A DNA stretch of 64,000 nucleotides from Micromonospora halophytica. Its GTDB lineage: Bacteria; Actinomycetota; Actinomycetes; Mycobacteriales; Micromonosporaceae. The translations under genes and the position numbers were made by a program. Below the pieces are notes generated by a model. It saw only the letters and a list, made by a program, of their open reading frames with translations, did not search any database and was not told the origin of the DNA. Position 1 is the stretch's first letter, and every line of letters begins with the position of its first letter. Shown here in pieces: positions 1 to 8,107 of this stretch. Where the stretch lies: NCBI RefSeq assembly GCF_900090245.1, contig NZ_FMDN01000016.1, forward strand, positions 79,581-143,580, in the 5' to 3' direction.

Positions 1-2
1 AG

Positions 3-1079
3 CGGGTACGGCTGGCGGAGGGGATCGGCCCGCTGGTGACCTTCGCCGCCATGGGGGCGGCGCTGGCGATCGCCCTGACCATCCCGCACGCCTTCGGTGA
101 CCGGCCCGGTGGCCTCTCCGGGCCGGTGCTCTTCCCGATCTGCTACTTCACGCTCCGGTGCCTGCACCTCGGCCTGCACTGGTACGCCGTCCGGCAGGTG
201 CCCGTCGAACGACGCCAGCTCAACCGCATCGGCGCGGCGGTGTTCGTCTCCACCGGACTGCTCCTGGTCGCCGCGTTCCTGCCCTGGTTCCCCGGCGACC
301 TCGACACCTTCGGCGTCCGGATCGGGCTGTGGACGCTTGCGGTGCTGGTCGAGTACGGCACCGGCCTGGTGGTCGGACTGTCGGGGTGGCGGCTCGCCGC
401 GCCCGGCCATTTCGCCGAGCGGTTCGAGCTGATCGTCATCATCGCCTTCGGCGAGTTGATCATCTCGATCGGCATCGGCAGCGGGGTGCTCGGTCAGCCG
501 ATCACCTGGCCGGCGTTCTTCGCCTCGCTGGTCGGGCTGGTCGTCATCGCGAGCCTCTGGTGGCTCTACTTCGACAGCCTGGCCTTCGCCGCCGAGCTGA
601 CGATCCACGCCCTGCCCAACCGGGAGCGGGTCGCCCTGGCCCGCGACGGCTACATCTACCTGCACCTGCCGATCATCGCGGGCCTGATCCTGCTCGCCGC
701 CGGGGGCGAGGAGATGGTGCGGTTCCTCAGCACCGGCGAGGCCCACGTCCTCATGCCGGTGCACGGACTCGGCGGCACGCTGCTCTACGTCGGGGTCGCG
801 CTGTACCTGCTCGCCCTGATCGCGTTCCAGTTCCGTGCCCTCGGCACGGTGGTCTGGACCCGGGTGGCCGGGGTGCTGCTGGTCGCCGGGACCGCACCGC
901 TGGCCGGCCGCCTCCCGGCGGTGGTGGTGCTGGGACTGCTCGCCCTGATCTGCCTGGGGGTGGTCATCGCCGAGATCGTCTTCCTCGCCGAATCCCGGGA
1001 GGCGCTGCGCGAGGCGATCCAGGAGGAGCGCGAGGCGCACGAGGCCCGGGAGACCGAGTGGCGGCGCCGTCGGCGGTGA
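3..1079 (+). CDS. LtrA-family low temperature requirement membrane protein (5' partial)
   Basis: The frame is already open at the left edge, so the true start lies outside the window and the GTG at 36 is internal. About 358 residues are visible. They form many hydrophobic segments broken by short loops, with LtrA-like signatures such as IPHAFGD near the left edge and FGELIISIG around visible residue 150. The last 30 or so residues are a Glu/Arg-rich cytoplasmic tail. LtrA proteins are polytopic membrane proteins named from a Listeria cold-growth mutant; their biochemical role is unsettled. It is convergent with the lipoprotein gene that ends 18 bp downstream. Confidence 0.85.
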   Translation, partial: RVRLAEGIGPLVTFAAMGAALAIALTIPHAFGDRPGGLSGPVLFPICYFTLRCLHLGLHWYAVRQVPVERRQLNRIGAAVFVSTGLLLVAAFLPWFPGDLDTFGVRIGLWTLAVLVEYGTGLVVGLSGWRLAAPGHFAERFELIVIIAFGELIISIGIGSGVLGQPITWPAFFASLVGLVVIASLWWLYFDSLAFAAELTIHALPNRERVALARDGYIYLHLPIIAGLILLAAGGEEMVRFLSTGEAHVLMPVHGLGGTLLYVGVALYLLALIAFQFRALGTVVWTRVAGVLLVAGTAPLAGRLPAVVVLGLLALICLGVVIAEIVFLAESREALREAIQEEREAHEARETEWRRRRR

Positions 1080-1097
1080 CCGGCGCCGCCGACGGCG

Positions 1098-1802
1098 TCA
1101 GGGAGTGTACGGCGCGTCGGTGTGGCCCACCTCGACCAGCGTCGTGCCGGAGAGCCGGTAGACGGAGGTGCGCCGGATGTCCAACTCGGCCATGCTCCGG
1201 CCGTCGCTGCGGGTCAGCCAGACGACGGTGGCCCGCTGCCCGGAGACGCTGACCGAGGTCACCGGGGTGCGGTCGCCCAGGTCGAGCAGGGCCTGGTAGG
1301 CCGGCTCCCCGCCGGAGTTGCGCCACACCACGACGGTCCAGAACTGTCCGGTGCCGCCGGCCCGCAGCCGTACCGTGCCGACCGCGTCCGCCGCCCCGTC
1401 GCCGTCCAGGTCGCCGGTGGCGCAGGGCTTCTGCAGCTCGACGGTCGCCCCGTCCTCGCCGTTCCAGACCCCCGCGGTCAGCGGGATGTGGTCGGGATAG
1501 CCGTTGTACGGCGCTGCGGCGCTGCCGAGCTGCGCGTCCGCGAGCTGCGCGCAGGTGAGCGCGGGCCTGGTGGGCGGCTTCGGCCTCGGTGTTGCGGGCT
1601 TGGCGGGGGTGCTGCCGCCGGTCGGCGTTGCGCTGGCGGTGTCCGCGCTCGGTGCGATCGCGGCCGGGGTGGACGCGGTGGGTGTCGGCGCCGCAGGCGT
1701 GACCGTGGTCGACGCGCTGGCCGCCGTACCGGAGTCACCTCCGCACGCGGTGAGCAGGCAGGCCAGGGTGAGGGCCGCGAAGCTCGGCAGGGTCCGGCGC
1801 AT
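1098..1802 (-). CDS. Secreted lipoprotein with Thr/Pro/Ala-rich linker
   Basis: The product is 234 aa. It starts with a type II signal peptide whose lipobox LTAC places the lipidated Cys at residue 20. Residues about 25-80 are a low-complexity Thr/Ala/Pro/Ser linker, followed by a globular domain. That domain contains TGDLDGDGAADAV, resembling FG-GAP/VCBS or EF-type calcium-binding loops, and a hydrophobic beta-rich stretch ending in a VYRLSG strand. The ATG at 1802 was chosen because AGAGGAAC lies just upstream and the signal peptide starts there; the frame is open further upstream. It is divergent from the SAM riboswitch and thrC. Function is unknown; an extracytoplasmic beta-rich surface protein is inferred. 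Confidence 0.8.
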   Translation of the reverse strand: MRRTLPSFAALTLACLLTACGGDSGTAASASTTVTPAAPTPTASTPAAIAPSADTASATPTGGSTPAKPATPRPKPPTRPALTCAQLADAQLGSAAAPYNGYPDHIPLTAGVWNGEDGATVELQKPCATGDLDGDGAADAVGTVRLRAGGTGQFWTVVVWRNSGGEPAYQALLDLGDRTPVTSVSVSGQRATVVWLTRSDGRSMAELDIRRTSVYRLSGTTLVEVGHTDAPYTP

Positions 1803-1965
1803 GGGCGGAGGTTCCTCTCTCGATGATCGGTGTCCGCACCGTATCGACCCCCCGCCACCGGCCCGGGCGGGCAGTCGCGGCGGGCCGGCGGGATGGCTCA
1901 CACCGTGGGAACCCGGGTGGGCGAGCGTGGCGGATCCGCCTAGACTCGGCGGCACAACTGCATAC

Positions 1966-2094
1966 CTCATCCAGAGGGGCTGAGGGATACGGCCCGACGA
2001 CGCCCCGGCAACCACCCGCACGCTCGATGACGAGCCGGCGCGGGCAGGTGCCAATTCCGTCCCCGCCGCAGGGTGCGATGCGGGGAAAGATGAG
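1966..2094 (+). ncRNA. SAM-I (S-box) riboswitch upstream of threonine synthase
   Basis: The S-box core is recognisable. The P1 strand CTCAT (1966-1970) pairs with ATGAG (2090-2094). In between are AGAGGGGCTGAGGGA, the GCCCCGGCAACC segment, GGTGCCAATTCC and a terminal GGGGAAAGATGAG. A -10-like TAGACT lies at 1941-1946. The ribosome binding site GAGAGGA overlaps the 3' P1 strand and the thrC ATG follows at 2107. I see no hairpin with a U-tract, so control of translation initiation is more likely than transcription termination. SAM-I switches normally turn genes off when S-adenosylmethionine is abundant. Confidence 0.93.
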
Positions 2095-2106
2095 AGGACT
2101 CTCGAC

Positions 2107-3396
2107 ATGACGTCGACGCTTCCCGCCGCCCCCGGTATCGACACCACCGCCGGCCCCGCCCGCGCCCTGGTCTGCCGCGCCTGTTCGGCGCGCTACCCGC
2201 TCGCCGCCCAGCACGCCTGCTACGAGTGTTTCGGGCCGCTGGAGGTCGACTACGACGCCGCCGCGCTGGCCACCGTCACCCGCGAGCAGATCGAGGCCGG
2301 CCCGCAGAACATCTGGCGGTACGCCGCGCTGCTCCCCGCCGGGCAGGACCCGGCCACCCGGGTCACCCTCGACCCGGGGCTGACCCCGCTGGTCGCCGCC
2401 CCTGATCTCGCCGCCGAACTGGGCATCACCGCGCCGCTGTGGGTCAAGGACGACAGCGCCAACCCGACGCACTCGTTCAAGGACCGGGTGGTCTCGGTGG
2501 CGCTGACCGCCGCCCGGGCGCTCGGCTTCACCCGGTTCGCCTGCGCCTCGACGGGCAACCTGGCCAACTCGGTCGCCGCCCACGCCGCCCGGGCCGGGGT
2601 GCCCTCGGTGGTCTTCATCCCCGGTGACCTGGAACAGGGCAAGGTCGTCACCACCGCGGTCTACGGCGGCGACCTGGTCGCCATCGACGGCTCGTACGAC
2701 GACGTGAACCGGCTCTGCGGCGAGCTGGTGGAGACCGACGAGTTCGAGGACACCGCGTTCGTCAACGTCAACGTCCGCCCGTACTACGCCGAGGGTTCGA
2801 AGACCCTCGGGTACGAGGTGGCCGAGCAGCTCGGCTGGCGCATCCCGGCCCAGGTGGTCATCCCGATGGCCAGCGGCGAACTGCTCACCAAGGTCGACAA
2901 GGCGTTCTCCGAGCTGGTCGAGATCGGCCTGGTCGAGGCCCCGGCCGGTGGCTGGAAGGTCTTCGGCGCGCAGTCCGCGGGCTGCAACCCGATCGCCACC
3001 GCCCTGCACGACGACCGGGACACCATCACCCCGGTCAAGCCGACCGGCATCGCCAAGTCGCTCAACATCGGCGACCCGGCCGCCGGCCTGTACGCGCTGG
3101 AGGCGGTGCGCCGTACCGGTGGCTGGATGGAGTACGTGGACGACGAGGAGATCCGTGAGGGGATCCGGCTGCTCGCCCGTACCACCGGGGTCTTCGCCGA
3201 GACCGCCGGCGGGGTGACCGTGGCGGTGCTGCGCAAGCTGGTCGAGTCGGGCCGGCTCGACCCGACCGCCGAGACCGTCGTGTTCAACACCGGCGAGGGC
3301 CTGAAGACCATCGACGCGGTCGCCGGCCAGGTCGGCCCCACCCACCGCATCAAGCCGTCCCTGCGCGCCGCCCGCGACGCCGGCCTCCTCTCCTGA
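2107..3396 (+). CDS. thrC: Threonine synthase with N-terminal zinc ribbon
   Basis: A 429-aa fold-type II PLP enzyme. An N-terminal zinc ribbon has Cys23, Cys26, Cys38 and Cys41. The PLP lysine is Lys125 in NPTHSFKDR, and a CASTGNLANSVAAHAARAG motif follows. Threonine synthase converts O-phosphohomoserine to threonine. The zinc-ribbon form is the longer paralogue seen in many actinobacteria beside a classical hom-thrC-thrB operon; no hom or thrB is present here. It is expressed from a SAM-I riboswitch leader with a GAGAGGA ribosome site. Repression by SAM is unusual for a threonine gene, so the physiological substrate could differ, as in cysteate synthase, a known threonine-synthase relative. 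Confidence 0.88.
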   Translation: MTSTLPAAPGIDTTAGPARALVCRACSARYPLAAQHACYECFGPLEVDYDAAALATVTREQIEAGPQNIWRYAALLPAGQDPATRVTLDPGLTPLVAAPDLAAELGITAPLWVKDDSANPTHSFKDRVVSVALTAARALGFTRFACASTGNLANSVAAHAARAGVPSVVFIPGDLEQGKVVTTAVYGGDLVAIDGSYDDVNRLCGELVETDEFEDTAFVNVNVRPYYAEGSKTLGYEVAEQLGWRIPAQVVIPMASGELLTKVDKAFSELVEIGLVEAPAGGWKVFGAQSAGCNPIATALHDDRDTITPVKPTGIAKSLNIGDPAAGLYALEAVRRTGGWMEYVDDEEIREGIRLLARTTGVFAETAGGVTVAVLRKLVESGRLDPTAETVVFNTGEGLKTIDAVAGQVGPTHRIKPSLRAARDAGLLS

Positions 3397-3444
3397 CCCG
3401 CGCCGCCGGGCCGGCTGCCGCCGCCCCCATGCGAGTGATCGACT

Positions 3445-3503
3445 CCATGGCGGCGACAGGGCGCTGTCGGGGCGATCCCGATACCGCCATGTCGCCGCCA
3501 TGG
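3445..3503. repeat. Long palindromic (REP/MITE-like) intergenic repeat
   Basis: A perfect 14-bp inverted repeat, CCATGGCGGCGACA at 3445-3458 and its complement at 3490-3503, encloses a second stem. That inner stem pairs GGCGCTGTCGGG with CCCGATACCGCC, with one mismatch and one wobble. The whole is one hairpin of about 26 bp with a tiny loop. It sits 48 bp after the thrC stop. It has no T-tract, so a REP-like element or a rho-independent structure lacking a U-tail are the options. Together with the RNA at 3658-3780 it accounts for most of the 406-bp gap 3397-3802; the rest shows no gene. Confidence 0.7.
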
Positions 3504-3657
3504 CCTCCGGCCGGGGGAGAGGGGGCGGTCGGGGGAGGGTGGATCGCCCGGACGGGGGATCGGGTCGATCCGCCGGGTAACTGGCTTTTCGCTGTGAGTG
3601 CGGAAAAACCGCCGACAAGGACTTGACGACAGGAACCGGACGGCGCAAGATGCTCGG

Positions 3658-3780
3658 TGCGGGAGGGCATCCGCCGGAGACTTTTCAAGTTCTTGCGACC
3701 CAACGCCGGAGGCGTTGTGCGGACGTCCCTCCCGACCAACGTCCGAAGGGGCCAGCGGAAATTCGCTGGCCCCTTCGCTG
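3658..3780 (+). ncRNA. Candidate structured small RNA or attenuator
   Basis: A promoter-like pair, TTGACG (3623-3628) and CAAGAT (3646-3651) with a 17-bp spacer, precedes a highly structured stretch. Hairpins are CAACGCC-gga-GGCGTTG (3701-3717), CGGACGT paired with ACGTCCG (3720-3745), and a 13-bp terminator-like stem (3745-3776). The unit ends before the GNAT gene at 3803, so it is either a stand-alone sRNA or a leader that attenuates that gene. A GTG at 3657 opens an Arg-rich frame through the region, so a leader peptide is also possible. I do not recognise an Rfam family. Confidence 0.45.
3745..3776 (+). terminator. Strong terminator-like hairpin
   Basis: A perfect 13-bp stem GAAGGGGCCAGCG paired with its complement, with loop GAAATT. 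It lies 27 bp before the GNAT start and after the candidate small RNA. Confidence 0.6.
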
Positions 3781-3802
3781 TGTGTCGGTCAGGCTCGCCG
3801 GC

Positions 3803-4822
3803 ATGGGCATCGACGTCGCACCGCTCGACCTCGCCGACCCGGCCGCCGTCGAGGCCGCTTACCGGATCGGAGCCGCCGCCGAAGCGGCGGGCCCGCCGGA
3901 CCTCCCGCCGTACTGCCGGCAGCGCTTCGAGGCGATGATCCGGCACCCGATGCCGGGCGTCGACATCCGGCGGGTGATCGCCCGGCTCGACGGGGCACCG
4001 GCCGGCTCGCTCCGCCTGGATCTTCCCCAGTTGGACAACACCGACAACGCCGTCGTCGAGCTGGTGGTGGACCCGGCGTACCGGCGGCGGGGCGTGGGCC
4101 GGGCGCTGTACGAGCACGGCCTGCGGCTGCTCCGCGAGGCGGGGCGCAAACGGGTGGTCGGCTCGACCGTGTCGGCCCTGCCGGGCGGCCCGCAGCGGGA
4201 TCCGGCCGGGGACGCCTTCGCCGCCGCGCTCGGCGCGCGTCCCGTGCTCGTCGAGATCCGCCGCCGGCTCGACCTCAGCACGCTCGACCGGGCCGCGCTC
4301 GACGCCCTCGCGGCCGACGCCCGGGGTGCGGCCGCCGGCTACCGCACGGTCCGCTGGCGGCAGGGGACCCCCGAGGAGTACGTCGCCGACGTCGCCTACC
4401 TGGAGAGCCGGCTGATGACCGACGCGCCCACCGGCGACCTGGAGTGGGAGCAGGAGCAGATCGACGCGGAGCGGATCCGGGGCATGGAGCGGTCGCTGGA
4501 TGCGCGGGGCACCCGGCGCTACCACGTCGGTGCGGTGCACGAGGCGACCGGGCGGCTGGCCGCCTGGACCCTGGTCAGCCTGGTGGCCAGCAGCACCTGG
4601 CACGCCTGGCAGCAGATCACCATCGTCGACCCGGAGCACCGGGGCCACCGGCTCGGCCTGCTCACCAAGATCGAGAACCTCGGCCACGCCCTCGCCCACG
4701 AGCCGGAGTTGCGGGCCATCGACACCTACAACGCGGCGGAGAACACCCACATGATCCGGATCAACGAGCAGGTCGGCTTCCGCCCGATCGACGCCTCGAC
4801 GGAGTGGCAGCTGACGCTCTGA
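3803..4822 (+). CDS. GNAT-family N-acetyltransferase, two tandem GNAT folds
   Basis: The product is 339 aa from the ATG at 3803; an in-frame GTG at 3782 is possible and no clear ribosome site separates them. The N-terminal GNAT domain carries the acetyl-CoA loop ELVVDPAYRRRGVGRALYEHG near residue 90. The C-terminal domain has IVDPEHRGHRLGLL followed by NAAENTHMIRINEQVGF, typical of the second half of double-GNAT proteins. The substrate is unknown. The strong hairpin at 3745-3776 lies directly upstream, so transcription may be attenuated. Confidence 0.85.
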   Translation: MGIDVAPLDLADPAAVEAAYRIGAAAEAAGPPDLPPYCRQRFEAMIRHPMPGVDIRRVIARLDGAPAGSLRLDLPQLDNTDNAVVELVVDPAYRRRGVGRALYEHGLRLLREAGRKRVVGSTVSALPGGPQRDPAGDAFAAALGARPVLVEIRRRLDLSTLDRAALDALAADARGAAAGYRTVRWRQGTPEEYVADVAYLESRLMTDAPTGDLEWEQEQIDAERIRGMERSLDARGTRRYHVGAVHEATGRLAAWTLVSLVASSTWHAWQQITIVDPEHRGHRLGLLTKIENLGHALAHEPELRAIDTYNAAENTHMIRINEQVGFRPIDASTEWQLTL

Positions 4823-4842
4823 GTTCCCGGCAGGTCCGGCGG

Positions 4843-5133
4843 TCAGCCCTCCTCGTGGGCGACCTCCAGATTGACGTAGCGGGGAGTCCCCTTCGCCAGC
4901 TTCCGCATCCGCTCGGCGTACTCGCCGGTCTCCGGCCGCCCGCTGTGCGCCATCGCCTGCTCGTAGCTGTCGAACTCGGCGACCATGACGAAATGGCCCG
5001 GACGCTCCCGGTCCTCCGCCATCACGAACCGGCTGGGCCCGCCGTCCGGCTGCTCCTGCGCCCACTGCTCGCTGAGTTCCCGCACCTTGTCCCGCTGGTC
5101 CGACTCGTACTCGATCACCTGGACGAAGGACAT
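4843..5133 (-). CDS. Small ABM/dimeric alpha-beta barrel protein
   Basis: A 96-aa protein starting MSFVQVIEYESDQRD, preceded by AGGAGG at a good distance. The pattern of a beta strand, a helix containing RELSEQWAQEQ, the strand HFVMVAEFDSYEQAMAHS and a final helix matches antibiotic-biosynthesis-monooxygenase-like or dimeric alpha-beta-barrel proteins of about 95-100 aa. These can be small oxygenases or ligand-binding dimers. No catalytic assignment is possible. It is convergent with the double GNAT gene, 20 bp away. Confidence 0.8.
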   Translation of the reverse strand: MSFVQVIEYESDQRDKVRELSEQWAQEQPDGGPSRFVMAEDRERPGHFVMVAEFDSYEQAMAHSGRPETGEYAERMRKLAKGTPRYVNLEVAHEEG

Positions 5134-5316
5134 CCTGGCCACCTCCTGTCGGGTTGTCTCCTGACACCGTCGGCGCGGATTACCCGGCACCGGTCCGGTC
5201 ATGCCGGCCGTCGGCGGGGACCGGCGGGCGGGCGGCCCGGCGGGAGTGGCCGACGACGATCCGAGTTGTGACACGCCCCTACTGATCTGGTGGCCGGCTG
5301 TTGCATGATGGCGGGC

Positions 5317-6990
5317 ATGACGGAGACCCCGCAGGCCCTGTACGACAGGCACGCCGACACCCTCAACCGGGCGCTGACCGCGATCACGGAGCGGGCGTAC
5401 TGGTCCGCCTACCCCGAGTCCCCCAGCCCCCGGGTGTACGGCGAGACCGCCGCCGCCGACGGCAAGGTGGCGTTCGAGGCGTACCTCGACGGCGACTTTC
5501 CCCTCGACCAGCCCGGCGACGGCGACCGGGTCGCCACCGAGACCAGCCCGTTCGGGCTGGAGCTGAACGTGCGCTACCCGCACGCGGGCGCCGACGAGCT
5601 GGTCGCCGCCGCCACCGCCGCCCTGCCGGCCTGGCGCGACGCCGGCCCGCAGGCCCGGGTGGGCGTCTGCCTGGAGATCCTGGCCCGGCTGCACCGGCAC
5701 ATCTTCGAACTGGCCAACGCGGTGCAGTTCACCAGCGGCCAGGCGTTCGTGATGGCCTTCCAGGCCGGCGGCGCGCACGCGCTGGACCGGGCGCTGGAGG
5801 CGGTCGCCTACGCGTACGCCGAGATGACCCGGCACCCGGGGACGGCCGGCTGGGAGAAGGCGGCCGGCAAGGGCGACCCGCTGCGGATGACCAAGACGTT
5901 CCACGTGGTGCCCCGGGGCGTGGCCCTGGTGATCGGCTGCAACACCTTCCCGACCTGGAACTCGTACCCGGGCCTCTTCGCCTCGCTGGCCACCGGCAAC
6001 CCGGTGGTGGTCAAGCCGCACCCGCGCGCGGTGCTACCGCTGGCGATCACCGTGAAGTACGCCCGCGAGGTGCTCGCCGAGGCCGGCTTCGACCCGAACC
6101 TCGTGCTGCTCGCCCCCGAGGCGCCGGGCGAGAAGCTCGCCTCCACGCTGGCCCTGCACCCGGCCGTCAAGATCGTCGACTTCACCGGCTCCACCGAGTA
6201 CGGCGACTGGCTGGAGGCGAACGCCCGGCAGGCGGCCGTCTACACCGAGAAGGCCGGCCTCAACGCGGTCGTCGTCGACTCCACCGACGACTTCGCCGGC
6301 ATGTGCCGCAACCTGGGCTTCACGCTCACGCTCTACAGCGGCCAGATGTGCACCACCTCGCAGAACATCCTCATCCCGGCCGGCGGCATCGGCACCGACC
6401 AGGGGCACAAGAGCTTCGACGAGGTGGCCGCCGGCATCGCCGCCGCGGTCGGCAAGCTCACCGCCGACCCGGCCCGGGGCGTCGAGCTGACCGGCGCGAT
6501 CGTCAACGACGGTGTGCTGGAGCGCCTCGACGAGGTCACCAAGGTCGGCGAGGCGGTGCTGGAGTCGCGCACCGTCGAGCACCCGTCGCTGCCCGGCGCG
6601 GTGGTGCGGACGCCGACCATCGTCAAGCTGGCCGCCGGGGACACCGAGGTGTACGGCAGGGAGTGGTTCGGGCCGATCTCGTTCGTCATCGCCACCGACT
6701 CGACCGCGCACAGCCTGGAGATCCTCCGCTCGACCGTGGGGGAGAAGGGCGCGCTGACCGCCGCCGTCTACTCGACCGACCAGTCGGTGCTGGACGCCGC
6801 CGAGGCCACCGCGATCGACGTCGGGGTGCACCTGTCCTGCAACCTGACCGGCGGAGTGTTCGTGAACCAGTCGGCCGCGTTCTCGGACTTCCACGGCAGC
6901 GGCGCCAACCCGGCCGCCAACGCCGCGCTGACCGACGGCGCGTACGTGGCGAACCGGTTCCGGGTCGTGCAGAGCCGTCGGCACGTCTGA
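5317..6990 (+). CDS. paaN: PaaN-type aldehyde dehydrogenase (phenylacetate degradation protein PaaN)
   Basis: The product is 557 aa with the aldehyde dehydrogenase fold. The nucleophile is Cys345 in YSGQMCTTSQN and the general base is Glu311 in TEKAGLN. The N-terminus (LYDRH, YWSAYPESPSPRVYGE) is typical of the PaaN_2 family, which lacks the MaoC hydratase domain of PaaZ. Its expected role is oxidation of a ring-opened semialdehyde in phenylacetyl-CoA catabolism. No other paa gene is near, so it is an orphan here. The ATG at 5317 was chosen because CATGAT ends 7 nt upstream, a leaderless arrangement; upstream ATGs at 5305 and 5308 fall within that hexamer region. Confidence 0.85.
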   Translation: MTETPQALYDRHADTLNRALTAITERAYWSAYPESPSPRVYGETAAADGKVAFEAYLDGDFPLDQPGDGDRVATETSPFGLELNVRYPHAGADELVAAATAALPAWRDAGPQARVGVCLEILARLHRHIFELANAVQFTSGQAFVMAFQAGGAHALDRALEAVAYAYAEMTRHPGTAGWEKAAGKGDPLRMTKTFHVVPRGVALVIGCNTFPTWNSYPGLFASLATGNPVVVKPHPRAVLPLAITVKYAREVLAEAGFDPNLVLLAPEAPGEKLASTLALHPAVKIVDFTGSTEYGDWLEANARQAAVYTEKAGLNAVVVDSTDDFAGMCRNLGFTLTLYSGQMCTTSQNILIPAGGIGTDQGHKSFDEVAAGIAAAVGKLTADPARGVELTGAIVNDGVLERLDEVTKVGEAVLESRTVEHPSLPGAVVRTPTIVKLAAGDTEVYGREWFGPISFVIATDSTAHSLEILRSTVGEKGALTAAVYSTDQSVLDAAEATAIDVGVHLSCNLTGGVFVNQSAAFSDFHGSGANPAANAALTDGAYVANRFRVVQSRRHV

Positions 6991-7044
6991 TCTTCTGGTC
7001 ACGGTGGGGGTTTCCGGGGCGGGCTGCCCCGGAAGCCCTCTCGG

Positions 7045-7575
7045 TCAGGCGGGGCGGCGCATCTGGAGTTCGCGCAGGGCGGGGACGGTCGGGTGCGGGA
7101 CACGCACCCCGGTGTCGGTGAAGCCCAGCCGCCGGTACGCCCGGTAGGCGCGGTCGTTGCCGACCACCACCTCCAGCATCAGCTCCGGGCGCCCGCACCG
7201 GCGCGACCAGACGGCCACCCCGTCGATCAGCGCGCCGAGCAGGCCCCGACCCCGCCAGGCGGGGGTGACGTAGACGGCGTACACGACGGTCAGGCCGGGC
7301 TCGTCGGGCGACACGGTGCCGCCGGCGTGCCCGACCAGCCGGCCGCCGGGGTCGGCGACGAACTGGGCGGTCTGGCAGCCCTGCGAGACGTGCGCGATCC
7401 GGGCGGCGTAGTCGGCGTGCGGGCGGGCGGCGGCCTGCGCGACGGTCTCCAGGAAGGCCAGCGGCGAGTCCGCGAGCATCTCCAACCGCAGCGCCCGCAT
7501 CCGGGCGGCGTCGGCGGGGCGGACCCGCCGCACGGCTGCCGTCCGGGTGTCCGACGGGGCCGGCGGTGGTGTCAT
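7045..7575 (-). CDS. GNAT-family N-acetyltransferase
   Basis: A 176-aa single GNAT domain. It shows a RRVRPADAARMRALRLEML N-terminal helix, the VYAVYVTPAWRGRGLLGALI acetyl-CoA-binding region near residue 105, and NDRAYRAYRRLGFTDTG at the C-terminal end. The substrate is unknown. A TATGCA hexamer ends 6 nt upstream of the ATG, so the mRNA may be leaderless. It is convergent with paaN. Confidence 0.85.
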   Translation of the reverse strand: MTPPPAPSDTRTAAVRRVRPADAARMRALRLEMLADSPLAFLETVAQAAARPHADYAARIAHVSQGCQTAQFVADPGGRLVGHAGGTVSPDEPGLTVVYAVYVTPAWRGRGLLGALIDGVAVWSRRCGRPELMLEVVVGNDRAYRAYRRLGFTDTGVRVPHPTVPALRELQMRRPA

Positions 7576-7795
7576 GTCACCTGCATACCCCAGTGACCGT
7601 CACCGATGGAGGTGGCGGTGACCCTGGGCCGAAATATGCCCGATTTGTGGTCGTGCGCCGTCGTCACTCCTCGTGTAGCGTGCGATTTCGGTCACCGATT
7701 CAGCGGCCGTCGCCGATCGCCGAACGGTGGTCGTCCGGTGCCGGCCCGCCGGCCTCCGGGGTTGTGGAACGCCGCGCAGAGTGAGGAAGTGCACC

Positions 7796-7999
7796 GTGGC
7801 ACAGGGCACCGTGAAGTGGTTCAACGCCGAAAAGGGCTACGGCTTCATCGCCGTCGACGGCGGCCAGGACGTCTTCGTCCACTTCTCCGCAATCGAGATG
7901 GACGGCTACAAGGCGCTGGACGACGGGCAGCGGGTGGAGTTCGAGATCGCCCAGGGTCAGAAGGGGCCGCAGGCCGAGGGGGTCCGCGTCATCGCCTGA
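7796..7999 (+). CDS. Cold shock protein, CspA family
   Basis: A 67-aa single cold-shock domain, the usual length. It has RNP1 KGYGFI and RNP2 DVFVHFSAI, and starts AQGTVKWFNAEKG. Such proteins bind single-stranded nucleic acid as RNA chaperones. The GTG at 7796 follows GTGAGGAAG, a ribosome binding site. The 220-bp region upstream contains TAGCGT at 7675-7680, which would give a 5' UTR of about 110 nt, as is common for csp mRNAs. The product may be constitutive or cold induced. Confidence 0.95.
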   Translation: MAQGTVKWFNAEKGYGFIAVDGGQDVFVHFSAIEMDGYKALDDGQRVEFEIAQGQKGPQAEGVRVIA

Positions 8000-8107
8000 G
8001 TCCGCGCCCGGCCCCGCTCGCCGGTCCGTCCCGTCCCGGGGCGGCGGCGCGGGCGGGCGCCAGGGAAGATCATGAGCCGTTCCAGCCGTCGTTGCTGAGG
8101 AGGGCCC

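Noticed and set aside
1735..3648. 637-codon minus-strand frame over thrC
   Set aside because: Shadow frame; thrC with its riboswitch accounts for this region.
3658..3780. Possible ribosomal protein (L10-type) leader or T-box
   Set aside because: No ribosomal protein gene or aminoacyl-tRNA synthetase follows and the T-box conserved segment is absent, so it was kept only as an unassigned RNA.
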